DNA of 64,000 bases from Aliivibrio sp. S3MY1 (lineage in GTDB: Bacteria; Pseudomonadota; Gammaproteobacteria; Enterobacterales; Vibrionaceae): contig NZ_JARACO010000012.1 of assembly GCF_028765575.1 (NCBI RefSeq), positions 44,285 through 108,284 of the forward strand. Reading direction: 5' to 3'. The notes under the pieces were generated by a model. That model did no database searches. It had not been told where the DNA came from and was given only the letters and a program-made list of their open reading frames with translations. The first letter of the stretch is position 1. Every line of letters starts with the position of its first letter. A program made the translations under genes and the position numbers. This document shows positions 10,732 through 21,005 of the stretch, piece by piece.

Positions 10732-12969
10732 TTAAGATAATCGCATTGCTTCCATTACATCTTTCACTTGCTCAACACGAGTAATTAATCGACTAAGAAT
10801 ATCCGCATTAAATACTTCAAGATCAAAGTCCATGATCGTCAACTGCTTTTTATGATCATTTCGGCTCTTCATTCCTGATACTTTTACTTTTTCATTCGCA
10901 AAAAGTGTTGTGAGATCTTTTAATAGGCCAGAACGATCCATTGCTGTCACACGTAGGGTTAATATGTAAGCCCCCTCGAAACCACTGCCCCACACCGTAT
11001 CTATAATACGCTCTGCAGCATGATGACGCAGTTCATTAAGTTGATCACAATCACTACGGTGAACCGAGATACCACGCCCTTGAGTAATATAACCTGCGAT
11101 TGGATCTCCAGGGATCGGTTGACAACAACGAGCAAGATGCGTCATTAAGTTATCGACTCCTTCAACAACAACGGCATCATTACGTTTCTTGTTTTGCGCT
11201 TGAGCATGAGCTTGTGCTTTGGCTTCAGACTCTTGCAATTGCTCTAATGCTTTTTGATCTTCTTGCTCTGCTGTTGGTTTATTGATTAGCGCATTAATAT
11301 GATTAATCACTTGGTTAATACGGAGATCACCACTGCCCACACCAGCAAATAACTCATCGGTTGAATTAACATTAAAACGCTTTAAAGCATATCGCTCTGC
11401 GTCTTTTAATGTACCACCAATCTTCGCTAATTCAGTTTCTAAAATCTCCTTACCTGCATCAAGATTTTTCTCACGACTCTGCTTTCTAAACCATGCGTTG
11501 ATCTTAGCGCGAGCGCGACCTGAATTAACAAAACCAAGTGTTGGATTTAACCAATCTCGTGATGGATTAGGTTCTTTTTGGGTGATAATTTCAACTTGAT
11601 CACCCATCGTTAATTGATGTGTAAATGGAACGATTCGTCCGCCCACTTTCGCACCAATACAACGATGCCCCACTTCAGAGTGAATGTGGTAAGCAAAATC
11701 CAACGGTGTAGCCCCCATAGGTAAATCGACCACATCACCACGAGGCGTAAAGGCATACACACGATCATCAAAAACTTGGCTTCGTAGCTCATCCAGCATT
11801 TCGCCAGAATCAGACATCTCTTCTTGCCAATCAAGCAGCTTACGTAGCCATGTGATTTTTTCATCATAGCCACTGCGACTACTGCTTGACGAACCTTCTT
11901 TATATTTCCAGTGTGCAGCAACCCCTAGTTCAGAGTCTTCATGCATATCCTTAGTGCGGATCTGGATCTCAATAGTTTTACCTTCAGGACCAAGAACAAC
12001 GGTATGGATTGATTGATAGCCATTAGGTTTTGGGTTCGCTACGTAATCATCAAACTCACTAGGTAAATGCTTAAATTTAGTATGAACAACCCCAAGAGCC
12101 GCATAACAATCTTGCAGTTGATCGGCGATAATTCGTACCGCGCGCACATCAAATAGCTCGTCAAATGCCAAGTTCTTTTTCTGCATCTTACGCCAAATAC
12201 TATAGATGTGCTTTGGACGCCCACTGACTTCAGCATTAATGTTGTACTCTTGCATTTCATCACTTAATCCAGTGACAAAATCATGAATATACTGCTCACG
12301 AACAATGCGGCGTTCAGATAGTTGCTTAGCTATTTTTTTATAGGTCTCAGGGTGTTGGTAACGAAAAGAGTAATCTTCAATTTCCCATTTTAATTGGCCA
12401 ATACCTAAACGGTTTGCGAGTGGAGCATATAAGTTATTACACTCTTTTGCTGCAGCACGACGAATGTCATCCGGTTCATTTTTTACTTCACGTAAATTAC
12501 AGATACGTTCCGCTAATTTTATGATCACACAGCGGAAATCATCCACCATCGCCAGCAGCATTCGACGGATATTATCCACTTGAGAAGACGCTGATTCTGC
12601 ACCTACAGATGCATTCAGTTGACCAATGGCGTCCATCTCTTCAACGCCATCAATCAGTTTTTCAATTTCTTTACTGTAGTGCTCAGTTAGCATTTCTCTG
12701 TCTAAAACACCAGATGAAACTAAAGGGAATAACTGAGCGGCAATAAGGGTTGGCTTGTCCATGCTTAAGGTGATCAATATCTCGATCATCTCACGACCAC
12801 GCCATAGCAAGAGCTGTCCTTCTTCATGAGAAGCGACTAACTCTTCACATTGCTTATACACCTCAGTCAATTTTTTTGAGGTGTTTTTATCTTGTTCAAG
12901 GCTGGCGATCCATTCACCTAACTCGAACTCTTCATTTTCCTTAAGATGTGCTCCGCGAACTGCGACCAT
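10732..12969 (-). CDS. relA: (p)ppGpp synthetase RelA
   Basis: The 745-residue protein is the ribosome-associated GTP pyrophosphokinase of the stringent response. Order of domains: an N-terminal pseudo-hydrolase domain without the HD metal-binding pair; a synthetase domain at about 235-390 with RPKHIYSIWRKM and the RelA-type acidic signature EFDDYVANPKPNGYQSIHT; a TGS domain at about 405-470 (YAFTPRGDVVDLP); then a zinc-finger-like region with CCQPIPGD; and a C-terminal ACT domain from about 665. The EFDD motif and absent HD motif separate RelA from SpoT. The gene follows rlmD by 71 bp, as in E. coli (rumA-relA). Confidence 0.98.
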   Translation of the reverse strand: MVAVRGAHLKENEEFELGEWIASLEQDKNTSKKLTEVYKQCEELVASHEEGQLLLWRGREMIEILITLSMDKPTLIAAQLFPLVSSGVLDREMLTEHYSKEIEKLIDGVEEMDAIGQLNASVGAESASSQVDNIRRMLLAMVDDFRCVIIKLAERICNLREVKNEPDDIRRAAAKECNNLYAPLANRLGIGQLKWEIEDYSFRYQHPETYKKIAKQLSERRIVREQYIHDFVTGLSDEMQEYNINAEVSGRPKHIYSIWRKMQKKNLAFDELFDVRAVRIIADQLQDCYAALGVVHTKFKHLPSEFDDYVANPKPNGYQSIHTVVLGPEGKTIEIQIRTKDMHEDSELGVAAHWKYKEGSSSSSRSGYDEKITWLRKLLDWQEEMSDSGEMLDELRSQVFDDRVYAFTPRGDVVDLPMGATPLDFAYHIHSEVGHRCIGAKVGGRIVPFTHQLTMGDQVEIITQKEPNPSRDWLNPTLGFVNSGRARAKINAWFRKQSREKNLDAGKEILETELAKIGGTLKDAERYALKRFNVNSTDELFAGVGSGDLRINQVINHINALINKPTAEQEDQKALEQLQESEAKAQAHAQAQNKKRNDAVVVEGVDNLMTHLARCCQPIPGDPIAGYITQGRGISVHRSDCDQLNELRHHAAERIIDTVWGSGFEGAYILTLRVTAMDRSGLLKDLTTLFANEKVKVSGMKSRNDHKKQLTIMDFDLEVFNADILSRLITRVEQVKDVMEAMRLS

Positions 12970-13040
12970 GTCCGTTTCCTATAATCCAATTTTATAATGA
13001 TTCTTTTAGGCTGCTTAAGCGTAGCTAATGTTGCCGCTAA

Positions 13041-14357
13041 TTATCGCTCAAACAATGCCATAGATTCTAAATGTCCTGTATGTGGGAACATATCAAGCAT
13101 ACCTAGCCTAGTAAGCTTGTAACCGTGCTGAATAAGTAATTGGCTATCGCGTGCAAGTGTTGCTGGGTTACACGATACATAAACCACGGTTTGAGGTTTC
13201 AATTTTGCCACAGTTTGCATCACTCCTGCAGCCCCTGCTCTGGCAGGATCGAGTAAAATCTTTGTAAACTTTGTACTAGACCACACTTGATCATCAATAC
13301 TTTCTTCTAAATTAGCTTGATAAAATGTGACATTCGATAATTTATTTCTTTTGCCATTTTGTTGTGCGCGTTGAACCATTTCATCAACACCTTCAATACC
13401 CACTACGCTTTGTACTTTTTGAGCCAGAGGCAAACTAAAATTACCTAAGCCACAGAACAGGTCTAATACGGTGTCATTTTCTTTTAGATCTAACCAAGAA
13501 AGAGCTTGATGGACCATTTTTTTATTCACATCACCGTTAACCTGAATAAAATCTTTTGGTGTAAAGTAAATTTTAGCGCCATCAATAAGATAATATGGTT
13601 CTTCACCACACACATGATTTAAGACGTCTGACTCTGGCATTAGGTACAAGATTAAATCACGCTCTTCACAATAAGAGAGTAATGCTTGATGATCGGTCTG
13701 ATTAAAATCAACCAGATGACGGATCAACAAGACACTGCCATTATCTGCCTGAACTAACTCTACATGCCCTAATTGCTTTTTCGATTTAAACGAATTTAAT
13801 AATTCATAAAGTGACGTTAGATGTTGATCAAGTTCACTCACTAATACTGGGCAATGGCGAACATTTACAATCGCTTTGCTTTGCTTCTTACGAAACCCAA
13901 AATCAAGCTGATTCGTTTGTTTATTAAACATTAAACTAATGCGAGCTCGACGGCGATATCCTTTGTCATCACCAACAATCGGCTCGATTATTTCACAACA
14001 TTCAACGCCTTGTTTTTGCATTAGCTCTTGCAGCTTAATATTTTTTGCGACTATTTGCTCATCGCGTTGAAGGTGCTGTAAATTACAGCCACCACACTCA
14101 TGATAATACTCACAAATCGCATCTTGACGCTTTGGGCTTTTTTCTGTCAGCTTGATAAGCTTAGCTCGAGAGTATTGTTTTTTCTGTTCGATAAATTGAA
14201 TAATCGCTTTTTCTTCAGGTAAAGCACCGTCAATAAATACCGGTCTCTTATCTACAAAAGCAACACCGGCACCATTGTGATCTAATCGAACCACATCAAC
14301 AGATTGATGCTTTGTGTTTACTGAAGCTTTCTTTTTAGGTTTGAAGAATTGCGCCAT
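13041..14357 (-). CDS. rlmD: 23S rRNA (uracil(1939)-C5)-methyltransferase RlmD
   Basis: I choose the ATG at 14357 (438 residues, MAQFFKPKKK), which matches E. coli RlmD; the upstream in-frame ATG at 14378 adds seven unlikely residues. An N-terminal TRAM domain (about 20-75) is followed by the iron-sulfur cluster Cys set in CEYYHECGGC plus the later RHCPV. The C-terminal SAM domain has LDLFCGLGNFSLPLA, and the catalytic nucleophile is in YVSCNPATLARD. It methylates U1939 of 23S rRNA. It is divergent from barA, exactly as in E. coli. Confidence 0.96.
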   Translation of the reverse strand: MAQFFKPKKKASVNTKHQSVDVVRLDHNGAGVAFVDKRPVFIDGALPEEKAIIQFIEQKKQYSRAKLIKLTEKSPKRQDAICEYYHECGGCNLQHLQRDEQIVAKNIKLQELMQKQGVECCEIIEPIVGDDKGYRRRARISLMFNKQTNQLDFGFRKKQSKAIVNVRHCPVLVSELDQHLTSLYELLNSFKSKKQLGHVELVQADNGSVLLIRHLVDFNQTDHQALLSYCEERDLILYLMPESDVLNHVCGEEPYYLIDGAKIYFTPKDFIQVNGDVNKKMVHQALSWLDLKENDTVLDLFCGLGNFSLPLAQKVQSVVGIEGVDEMVQRAQQNGKRNKLSNVTFYQANLEESIDDQVWSSTKFTKILLDPARAGAAGVMQTVAKLKPQTVVYVSCNPATLARDSQLLIQHGYKLTRLGMLDMFPHTGHLESMALFER

Positions 14358-14538
14358 GATTATTGCCTGATTTACCAAAATTAGAAATTAGCGCCATTAT
14401 ACCCAAACAATATTAAGATGTAGTGCAGAATGGGCATTGATTTATGTTTCAATTTACGATTTCTACATAGAATATTTGAGCTTACTCGTTAACTTGATTA
14501 AGCTACGCGCTCAAGGATGTTAATAAGAACGAATCAAT

Positions 14539-17328
14539 ATGAGAAAATACGGTTTACGCGCACGTGTTATTACCCTGACACTAGCGCCAACATTAATTAT
14601 CGGTTTGCTACTTAGTGGCTTCTTTACAATGAATCGATACAATGATTTGGAAGCTCAGCTCATTTCGAGCGGCACCAGTATTATTGAACCCCTAGCCATC
14701 TCAAGTGAATATGGCATGACGAGACAAAACCGTGAAGCCGTTCGTCGTCTAATTAGCTACGCGCATCGAAAGCACTCTAAAATCGTTCGCAGTATTGCTG
14801 TATTTGATGAACATCACGAACTGTTCGTTACTTCTAATTTCCATCCTAATTTTGAAAGCTTAACGTTTCCCAAAGATAAACCTATTCCATTATTACTTGA
14901 TATTTCTTTTCAAGAAGAGTCTTTAATATTACGAACGCCTATTCTTCCTGAAGGACAGTTCTCTACCAATTTTGACCCCTCTTATATCAATGACCCCTTA
15001 GGTTACATCGCCATTGAATTAGACTTATCCAGTTTACGATTACAGCAATACCAAGAAATATTCTCTGCCTTGGTTGTTTTGATGCTTGGATTGAGCCTGT
15101 CTGGTGTCTTTGCCTATCGTTTAATGCAGGATGTCACTCAACCTATTTCACACATGGTCAGCGTGGTTGACCGTATTCGTCGTGGCCATTTGAATGTTCG
15201 AATTGAGAATAAATTGCATGGCGAGCTAGATACCCTCAAAAACGGTATCAATGCCATGGCCATCTCCTTGTCTGAATATCATGTCGAGATGCAGCAAAGT
15301 ATCGATCAAGCGACTTCAGATTTACGTGAAACCTTAGAACAATTAGAAATTCAAAACGTTGAATTAGATATTGCTAAAAAACGAGCTCAAGAAGCGGCGC
15401 GTGTTAAGTCAGAATTTTTAGCGAATATGTCCCACGAGTTAAGAACCCCCCTCAATGGTGTGATTGGCTTTACCCGTCAAATGCTAAAAACATCACTATC
15501 TGATAACCAACAAGATTATCTGCAAACCATTGAACGTTCAGCAAACAACTTATTAACCATCATCAACGATATTCTGGATTTCTCAAAACTGGAGGCGGGT
15601 AAATTATTACTTGAAAATCTACCATTCAACCTCCAAGACAGTCTAGATGAAGTGGTTAGCCTACTTGCTCCAAGTGCGCATGAAAAAGGCTTAGAAATCA
15701 CATTAAAAATTGATCAACGCCTATCTTCAGGACTTATCGGTGATCCACTTCGTATTCAACAAGTTCTTAATAATTTAGTTGGTAATTCAATTAAATTTAC
15801 CGAAAAAGGCAACATTGATATTTCTGTTGAACTAAAGCACTTACATAGCGACAGCATTGATCTTCAATTTATTGTTCGTGATACCGGTATTGGTATTTCA
15901 GAGCGCCAACAAGCTCAATTATTCCAAGCATTTAGTCAAGCAGATGCCAGTATTTCACGACGTTATGGTGGTACTGGCTTAGGTCTGGTTATTACTCAAA
16001 AATTAGTCGCTCAAATGGGAGGGGAAATTGGTCTTAGTAGCCGCCTTCACCAGGGGTCGACCTTCTGGTTTACGATAAAAATGAGTTCAACAGATCTGCC
16101 TATGATTGATGAGCGGGATATTGCTCAATTAGATAAGAAAAAACTGTTATTAATAGAACCAAATATGCAGTCAGCTTCTATTTTACAGCAGCAATTGATC
16201 AATCACGGTGTCCTTGTCACTTACCGAACAACACTGCCTAATCATATTGAACCCCATGATTTCGCTTTAATCAGCTTAAGCTCTACCGCTAAGCCGACAG
16301 CGCAATCATTACAAAAAATTTCAGATAAACTCGTCCCTTATTGCCCTACCGTGATTATCGGTTTACCAAGTACAGAGCTTGCTCTTACTGAGGAGTTAAA
16401 TGAACAGACTCATATTACTTGTTTATCGAAGCCATTCGCTAAGAAAAAATTGCTTGATGCTTTACTCAACCACAAGCAATTAGAGCAAGTACCTGTTTTA
16501 CCTGATTTAATGGCTTCACATAAAGGACCTCAGCGCTTACCGATTAAAGTGATGGCGGTTGATGATAATCCTGCAAATCTCAAACTTATTTCTGCTTTAT
16601 TACACGAACAAGTAGAGACTGTTGTTACCTGTAAAAATGGTATCGATGCGGTACAACAAGCCACTGAGCAAAAGTTTGATATCATCTTAATGGATATTCA
16701 AATGCCAAAAATGGATGGCGTGATGGCATGTAAAGAAATCCGTAAAACAGTCTTAAATGCACAAACGCCTGTAGTGGCTGTAACAGCCCACGCCATGGCC
16801 GGCGAACGAGAACGATTAATCAGTGAAGGCATGGATGATTACTTAACCAAACCAATTGAAGAACATGTCCTTCAACAAGTCATCATTCACTGGAGCCCCT
16901 TAACGGATAAATCTGATGTGGAAAAAATTGAAATTTTAGCCGACGCGATCCCTGAACTTCATGTGGCAGAAGCAAGTTGTGATAAGAGTAGCAGCATTGA
17001 TTGGGAAGCGGCATTAAAGCAATCAGCAGGAAAAGATAATCTCGCAAAAGAGATGCTTGCAATGCTGATAGAGTTTATTCCGGAAGTTGATAGCTGGATA
17101 GAAAAAGCCCTAGAGGGGAACTTATCAACTGAAGAACTCTGTCATTACATACATAAACTTCATGGAAGTAGCTCATATTGTGGCGTACCTAGACTAAAGC
17201 AGTTATGTAATTTAATTGAAACGGCGCTAAGACAGCAGCAATCGATTGAAGAAATTGAACCTGAATTATTTGAGCTGCAAGATGAAATGTATAAAGTGAC
17301 AAAAGATGCCACTCAATGGTTAAACTAG
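14539..17328 (+). CDS. barA: Hybrid sensor histidine kinase BarA
   Basis: The product has 929 residues. Order: an N-terminal transmembrane segment at about 10-30, a periplasmic sensor domain, a second transmembrane segment at about 175-195, a HAMP domain, and a HisKA domain with phospho-acceptor His at about 300 in NMSHELRTPLNG. Then come an HATPase domain with GTGLGLVITQKLV, a degenerate region, a receiver with phospho-acceptor Asp at about 718 in LMDIQMPKMDG, and an HPt domain with LHGSSSYCG at about 874. This tripartite layout is that of BarA, which phosphorylates UvrY/VarA and acts on the CsrA system. The divergent rlmD neighbour supports the call. Its stop lies 23 bases from the convergent acpS stop. 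Confidence 0.95.
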   Translation: MRKYGLRARVITLTLAPTLIIGLLLSGFFTMNRYNDLEAQLISSGTSIIEPLAISSEYGMTRQNREAVRRLISYAHRKHSKIVRSIAVFDEHHELFVTSNFHPNFESLTFPKDKPIPLLLDISFQEESLILRTPILPEGQFSTNFDPSYINDPLGYIAIELDLSSLRLQQYQEIFSALVVLMLGLSLSGVFAYRLMQDVTQPISHMVSVVDRIRRGHLNVRIENKLHGELDTLKNGINAMAISLSEYHVEMQQSIDQATSDLRETLEQLEIQNVELDIAKKRAQEAARVKSEFLANMSHELRTPLNGVIGFTRQMLKTSLSDNQQDYLQTIERSANNLLTIINDILDFSKLEAGKLLLENLPFNLQDSLDEVVSLLAPSAHEKGLEITLKIDQRLSSGLIGDPLRIQQVLNNLVGNSIKFTEKGNIDISVELKHLHSDSIDLQFIVRDTGIGISERQQAQLFQAFSQADASISRRYGGTGLGLVITQKLVAQMGGEIGLSSRLHQGSTFWFTIKMSSTDLPMIDERDIAQLDKKKLLLIEPNMQSASILQQQLINHGVLVTYRTTLPNHIEPHDFALISLSSTAKPTAQSLQKISDKLVPYCPTVIIGLPSTELALTEELNEQTHITCLSKPFAKKKLLDALLNHKQLEQVPVLPDLMASHKGPQRLPIKVMAVDDNPANLKLISALLHEQVETVVTCKNGIDAVQQATEQKFDIILMDIQMPKMDGVMACKEIRKTVLNAQTPVVAVTAHAMAGERERLISEGMDDYLTKPIEEHVLQQVIIHWSPLTDKSDVEKIEILADAIPELHVAEASCDKSSSIDWEAALKQSAGKDNLAKEMLAMLIEFIPEVDSWIEKALEGNLSTEELCHYIHKLHGSSSYCGVPRLKQLCNLIETALRQQQSIEEIEPELFELQDEMYKVTKDATQWLN

Positions 17329-17351
17329 CTTATACCATTATGGATAAGTAG

Positions 17352-17732
17352 TTAGGATTCAAAAATTACCGTTGCGACCGCGTAATGGCGCTCGTCGGAT
17401 ATTGTAAGATGAATATGAGAAACATTCATTTTTTGAGATAACTCAAGAGCTTTACCCATGAGTTCTAAGATGGGTTTACCGTTCTCATCATTAGAGACAC
17501 TAAAATCATGAAAGGTAACACCATGAGCAATACCGGTACCTAACGCTTTAGAAGCGGCTTCTTTTGCTGCAAAACGTTTAGCTAAGAAACGTCCTTTTTG
17601 CTTTAATGATTGATATTTATTAAATTCAGATACACTTAAGATGCGCTCTGCAAATGCATCTCCTGAACGAGAAAGGGCTTTTTCAACCCTTTCTATTTCA
17701 GCGATATCAGTCCCTAGACCAACAATTGCCAT
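17352..17732 (-). CDS. acpS: Holo-[acyl-carrier-protein] synthase
   Basis: The 126-residue protein transfers 4'-phosphopantetheine from CoA to the acyl carrier protein. The Mg-binding signature [12 protein letters not shown] at the N-terminus and [13 protein letters not shown] at about 53-65 are characteristic. The start overlaps the pdxJ stop by one base. It is last in the lepA-lepB-rnc-era-recO-pdxJ-acpS run known from E. coli. Confidence 0.97.
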   Translation of the reverse strand: MAIVGLGTDIAEIERVEKALSRSGDAFAERILSVSEFNKYQSLKQKGRFLAKRFAAKEAASKALGTGIAHGVTFHDFSVSNDENGKPILELMGKALELSQKMNVSHIHLTISDERHYAVATVIFES

Positions 17733-18463
17733 TAGTTACGAGCACCAAGCATAATACGGTGCATATCCGCGACCGCTTTTTCTAAGCCATCAAACACTGC
17801 ACGTCCCATAATTGAGTGGCCAATGTTTAATTCGTAAATTTCTGGCAGAGCCGCAATCGCTTCAACATTATGGTACGTCAAGCCATGGCCAGCATTCACA
17901 ATGAGGCCTTTTGAAGCGGCATAACTTGCGCCTGCTGCGATTTTTTTCAACTCATCTTGCTGCGCTTCTTCTGTTTCTGCATCCGCGTAAGCACCGGTGT
18001 GAAGTTCAATATATGGCGCACCACATTCAACAGCAGCATCTATTTGTTCTTTATCTGCATCGATAAATAGAGAAACGTTAATCCCTGCATCAGACAATAT
18101 TTTCGTTGCTGCTTTTACTTTTTCAAGCTGACCTAATACATTCAAGCCACCTTCAGTGGTTAGCTCTTCACGTTTTTCTGGTACTAAACAAACAAACTCT
18201 GGCTGTGTTTTAAGCGCAATGCCTACCATTTCATCCGTGACTGCCATCTCTAAGTTCATTCGTGTTTGTAACGTTTCACGTAAGATACGCACATCACGAT
18301 CGTTAATATGACGACGATCTTCACGTAGGTGGATCGTAATGCCCGCCGCACCAGCCCGCTCTGCGATTTCTGCCGCATGAACAGGATCAGGGTATTTAGT
18401 CCCTCTTGCATTTCGAAGGGTGGCTACGTGATCGATATTAACGCCAAGTAAAATTGAACTCAT
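17732..18463 (-). CDS. pdxJ: Pyridoxine 5'-phosphate synthase
   Basis: The 243-residue TIM-barrel protein condenses 3-amino-2-oxopropyl phosphate with 1-deoxyxylulose 5-phosphate in vitamin B6 synthesis. [19 protein letters not shown] near the N-terminus, HLREDRRHI and the glycine-rich AGHGLTYHN and [11 protein letters not shown] segments are conserved. The gene overlaps recO by four bases and acpS by one, so translation is likely coupled. Confidence 0.98.
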   Translation of the reverse strand: MSSILLGVNIDHVATLRNARGTKYPDPVHAAEIAERAGAAGITIHLREDRRHINDRDVRILRETLQTRMNLEMAVTDEMVGIALKTQPEFVCLVPEKREELTTEGGLNVLGQLEKVKAATKILSDAGINVSLFIDADKEQIDAAVECGAPYIELHTGAYADAETEEAQQDELKKIAAGASYAASKGLIVNAGHGLTYHNVEAIAALPEIYELNIGHSIMGRAVFDGLEKAVADMHRIMLGARN

Positions 18464-19176
18464 TTTAGAATACTCCTTGTTCTTGGAAGAAACAGCTCCC
18501 TACTTTTTAGAGGCTTGCCGCCAAGATACGGCTTTAATGCTATGCGTGTAAAGCGTTTTGCTGCTTTTAATTGCTCTGAGGTAGTAAATCGACGCTCACT
18601 AATCGCAATTAACTCATTACCTTTGAAGCTCATTAAAGGGTCGTGACGGATGGATGCCATAAAGCCTTGTTGCTCACGATAACGATACGTCATCTCTGGA
18701 GAAACCATTTCGCCACTGCCTGCGCAATGTAAAAAATCAACGCCATAACCTAATGAAGATAAAAGCGCCAACTCAAAACGCCTTAGTGCTGGTTCAGGAT
18801 TTGAACTTTGAGCAAGCTCGGTAAGAGCGGTAAGGTAATCTAAAAAAAGGGCTGGATACGGCGTTTCTTGCTCTATTACTCGAACGACTAATTCATTGAT
18901 GTACATAGCTGAGTAAAGATTTATACCAGAGAGTGGAATGCCCAAGCTAATGGTTTCAGCTTGTCGCAGTGTACGCATAGAGCCCTTGCCTGACCATTTC
19001 ATTAATAATGGGGTAAACGCTTGTAATACGCCTTTTAGATTAGAGCGCTTGCTTCGCGCCCCTTTTGAGATAATAGATAAACGGCCATACTCTTCGCTAA
19101 ACACATCTAAAATTAGACTGCTTTCACTGTATGGTCTTCGGTGCAGGACAAAACAACGTTGTAAGCCTTCTTCCAC
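18460..19176 (-). CDS. recO: DNA repair protein RecO
   Basis: The product has 238 residues. The N-terminal OB-fold contains [20 protein letters not shown], and a helical C-terminal region follows. RecO loads RecA onto SSB-coated single strands in the RecFOR pathway. The C-terminal [12 protein letters not shown] resembles the enterobacterial tail. It sits between era and pdxJ, but a hairpin and a 182-bp gap separate it from era, so it may have its own promoter. Confidence 0.95.
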   Translation of the reverse strand: MEEGLQRCFVLHRRPYSESSLILDVFSEEYGRLSIISKGARSKRSNLKGVLQAFTPLLMKWSGKGSMRTLRQAETISLGIPLSGINLYSAMYINELVVRVIEQETPYPALFLDYLTALTELAQSSNPEPALRRFELALLSSLGYGVDFLHCAGSGEMVSPEMTYRYREQQGFMASIRHDPLMSFKGNELIAISERRFTTSEQLKAAKRFTRIALKPYLGGKPLKSRELFLPRTRSILK

Positions 19177-19189
19177 GTTTCTTACCTAT

Positions 19190-19345
19190 AAAAAAGAATG
19201 CACTATGCGCTTCGCTAACTATAAACGCTTCGCTTCTAGAGACTATAAAAGATGTATTTCGCTATAATAAAAAATCCCAAACAACTTAAAATAATTTGAT
19301 TAAGTTATTCGGGATCTTGTTCTAGATCTTATCGTTTCTAGTTTC
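19190..19345. repeat. Short imperfect direct repeats between era and recO
   Basis: CGCTTCGCT followed by a short spacer and ATAAA or ATAAAA occurs twice (about 19206-19250), and TTTCTAG occurs three times in direct succession (about 19334-19354). No function is apparent. Confidence 0.5.
19268..19312 (-). terminator. Imperfect terminator hairpin after era
   Basis: ATCCC...AACTTAA pairs with TTAAGTT...GGGAT around an A/T-rich loop, and on the minus strand the stem is followed by TTTTTTA. The stem has mismatches, so termination may be partial. Confidence 0.5.
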
Positions 19346-19358
19346 TAGTTTCTAGAAA

Positions 19359-20324
19359 TTATAAATCGTCGATGTAACCTAGAGAACGAAGTGCTCGCTC
19401 ATCATCAGCCCAACCAGATTTAACTTTAACCCAAAGCTCTAAATACACTTTACGGTCAAACAAACCTTCCATATCAATACGAGCTTCACGACCAATAATC
19501 TTGATCTTCTCACCATTCTTACCAACAACCATTTTCTTTTGACCTAAACGCTCAACAAGAATAAGACCATTAATATGAAAGCCATCCATTTTCGGATTGT
19601 AATCAAATCGTTCGATTTCAACAGTTACTGAATATGGTAATTCCTCACCCGTAAAGCGCATCAGCTTTTCACGAATAATTTCAGACGCCATGAAACGTTG
19701 AGAACGATCTGTTACATACTCTTCAGGAAAGTGATGTACCGCTTTTGGTAAATACTGACGAACCAACTTTTGCACAACATCAACGTTTGAACCTGATTTA
19801 GCAGAGATTGGCACAACATCAACAAAGTCCATTTTTTCAGTCATGGTTTGAAGATGCTGCATAACGTCATTTTTATCTTTAACGTTATCAACTTTATTGA
19901 CTAATAAAACCGTAGGGAATTCCGCTTTTCTCAGCTTGTTCAATACCATTTCATCATCAGGAGTCCAGTGAGTACCATCAACCAAAAATAGAACTAGGTT
20001 AACATCACTCAATGATGAGCTTGCCGCACGGTTCATTAAGCGGTTAATTGCACGTTTCTCTTCAATATGAAGACCTGGAGTATCAACGTAAATAGCTTGA
20101 TAGTCTCCATCCGTGTCAACACCCATAATACGGTGACGAGTTGTTTGAGGTTTACGTGAAGTAATCGAAATCTTCTGTCCCAAAATTTGGTTTAAAAGTG
20201 TTGATTTACCTACGTTTGGACGACCAACGATAGCAATAAAACCACAATGTTGGTTGTCACTAGATTCTGTTTTAGCTTCTGATGAGAAGTACGCATCTAG
20301 ATCAAATTCTTTTTCATCTGACAT
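19359..20324 (-). CDS. era: GTPase Era
   Basis: The product has 321 residues. The N-terminal GTPase domain has the P-loop [12 protein letters not shown], switch and G3 motif DTPGLH and the NKVD specificity motif. The C-terminal KH domain has [16 protein letters not shown]. Era is an essential 30S ribosome assembly factor that binds the 3' end of 16S rRNA. The N-terminal extension of about 20 residues is acidic and slightly longer than in E. coli. The start overlaps the rnc stop by one base. Confidence 0.98.
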   Translation of the reverse strand: MSDEKEFDLDAYFSSEAKTESSDNQHCGFIAIVGRPNVGKSTLLNQILGQKISITSRKPQTTRHRIMGVDTDGDYQAIYVDTPGLHIEEKRAINRLMNRAASSSLSDVNLVLFLVDGTHWTPDDEMVLNKLRKAEFPTVLLVNKVDNVKDKNDVMQHLQTMTEKMDFVDVVPISAKSGSNVDVVQKLVRQYLPKAVHHFPEEYVTDRSQRFMASEIIREKLMRFTGEELPYSVTVEIERFDYNPKMDGFHINGLILVERLGQKKMVVGKNGEKIKIIGREARIDMEGLFDRKVYLELWVKVKSGWADDERALRSLGYIDDL

Positions 20325-20995
20325 TAGTTTACTTGTCCTAATGCTATGTCAGCAGCCGACTGTTCTGCCTTGCGGCGGCTACTTCCTTTGCCGATAACTG
20401 GCTCATCCAAGCCAGCTACGATACATTCAATAGTGAACTCTTGGTTATGAGCTTCACCTTTAATTTTTGTTACTGTGTACGTTGGTAACGGCTTACGACG
20501 ACCTTGCAGGTACTCTTGAAGACGTGTTTTTGGATCTTTTTGTGATACGCCAGGTTCAATAGAATCTAAACGAGTCTTGTACCACGCCAAAATAATTCCA
20601 CGTATCACTTCAGTGTCGCTATCTAAGTAGATGCCACCAATAATCGCCTCAACCGCATCCGCTAAAATCGAATCACGACGGAAGCCACCACTTTTCAATT
20701 CACCAGGGCCTAAAAATAGGTAATCACCCAACTGGAATTCACGTCCTAGTTCAGCTAACGTATGGCCGCGAACTAAGGTTGCACGCATACGACTCATATC
20801 ACCTTCGTCCACTTTAGGGAATCGATGATACAACTCATCAGCAATAACAAAACTCAAGATTGAATCACCAAGAAATTCTAGGCGTTCATTATGAGTGCCG
20901 TTTGCACTACGGTGTGTTAACGCTAATTTTAAAAAGTTTTCATCTTTAAATTGATAGCCAATTTTCTTTTCTAAGCGTTGTAATGAAGAATTCAT
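20324..20995 (-). CDS. rnc: Ribonuclease III
   Basis: The product has 223 residues. The catalytic signature [11 protein letters not shown] at about 37-47 is followed by a second acidic site in [13 protein letters not shown], then a C-terminal double-stranded RNA-binding domain ([13 protein letters not shown] through the end). It cleaves double-stranded RNA in rRNA precursors and regulatory RNAs. It lies 10 bases downstream of lepB and overlaps era by one base. The hairpin at 21940-21975 upstream of lepB is a candidate target. Confidence 0.98.
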   Translation of the reverse strand: MNSSLQRLEKKIGYQFKDENFLKLALTHRSANGTHNERLEFLGDSILSFVIADELYHRFPKVDEGDMSRMRATLVRGHTLAELGREFQLGDYLFLGPGELKSGGFRRDSILADAVEAIIGGIYLDSDTEVIRGIILAWYKTRLDSIEPGVSQKDPKTRLQEYLQGRRKPLPTYTVTKIKGEAHNQEFTIECIVAGLDEPVIGKGSSRRKAEQSAADIALGQVN

Positions 20996-21005
20996 AATCG
21001 TTCAA

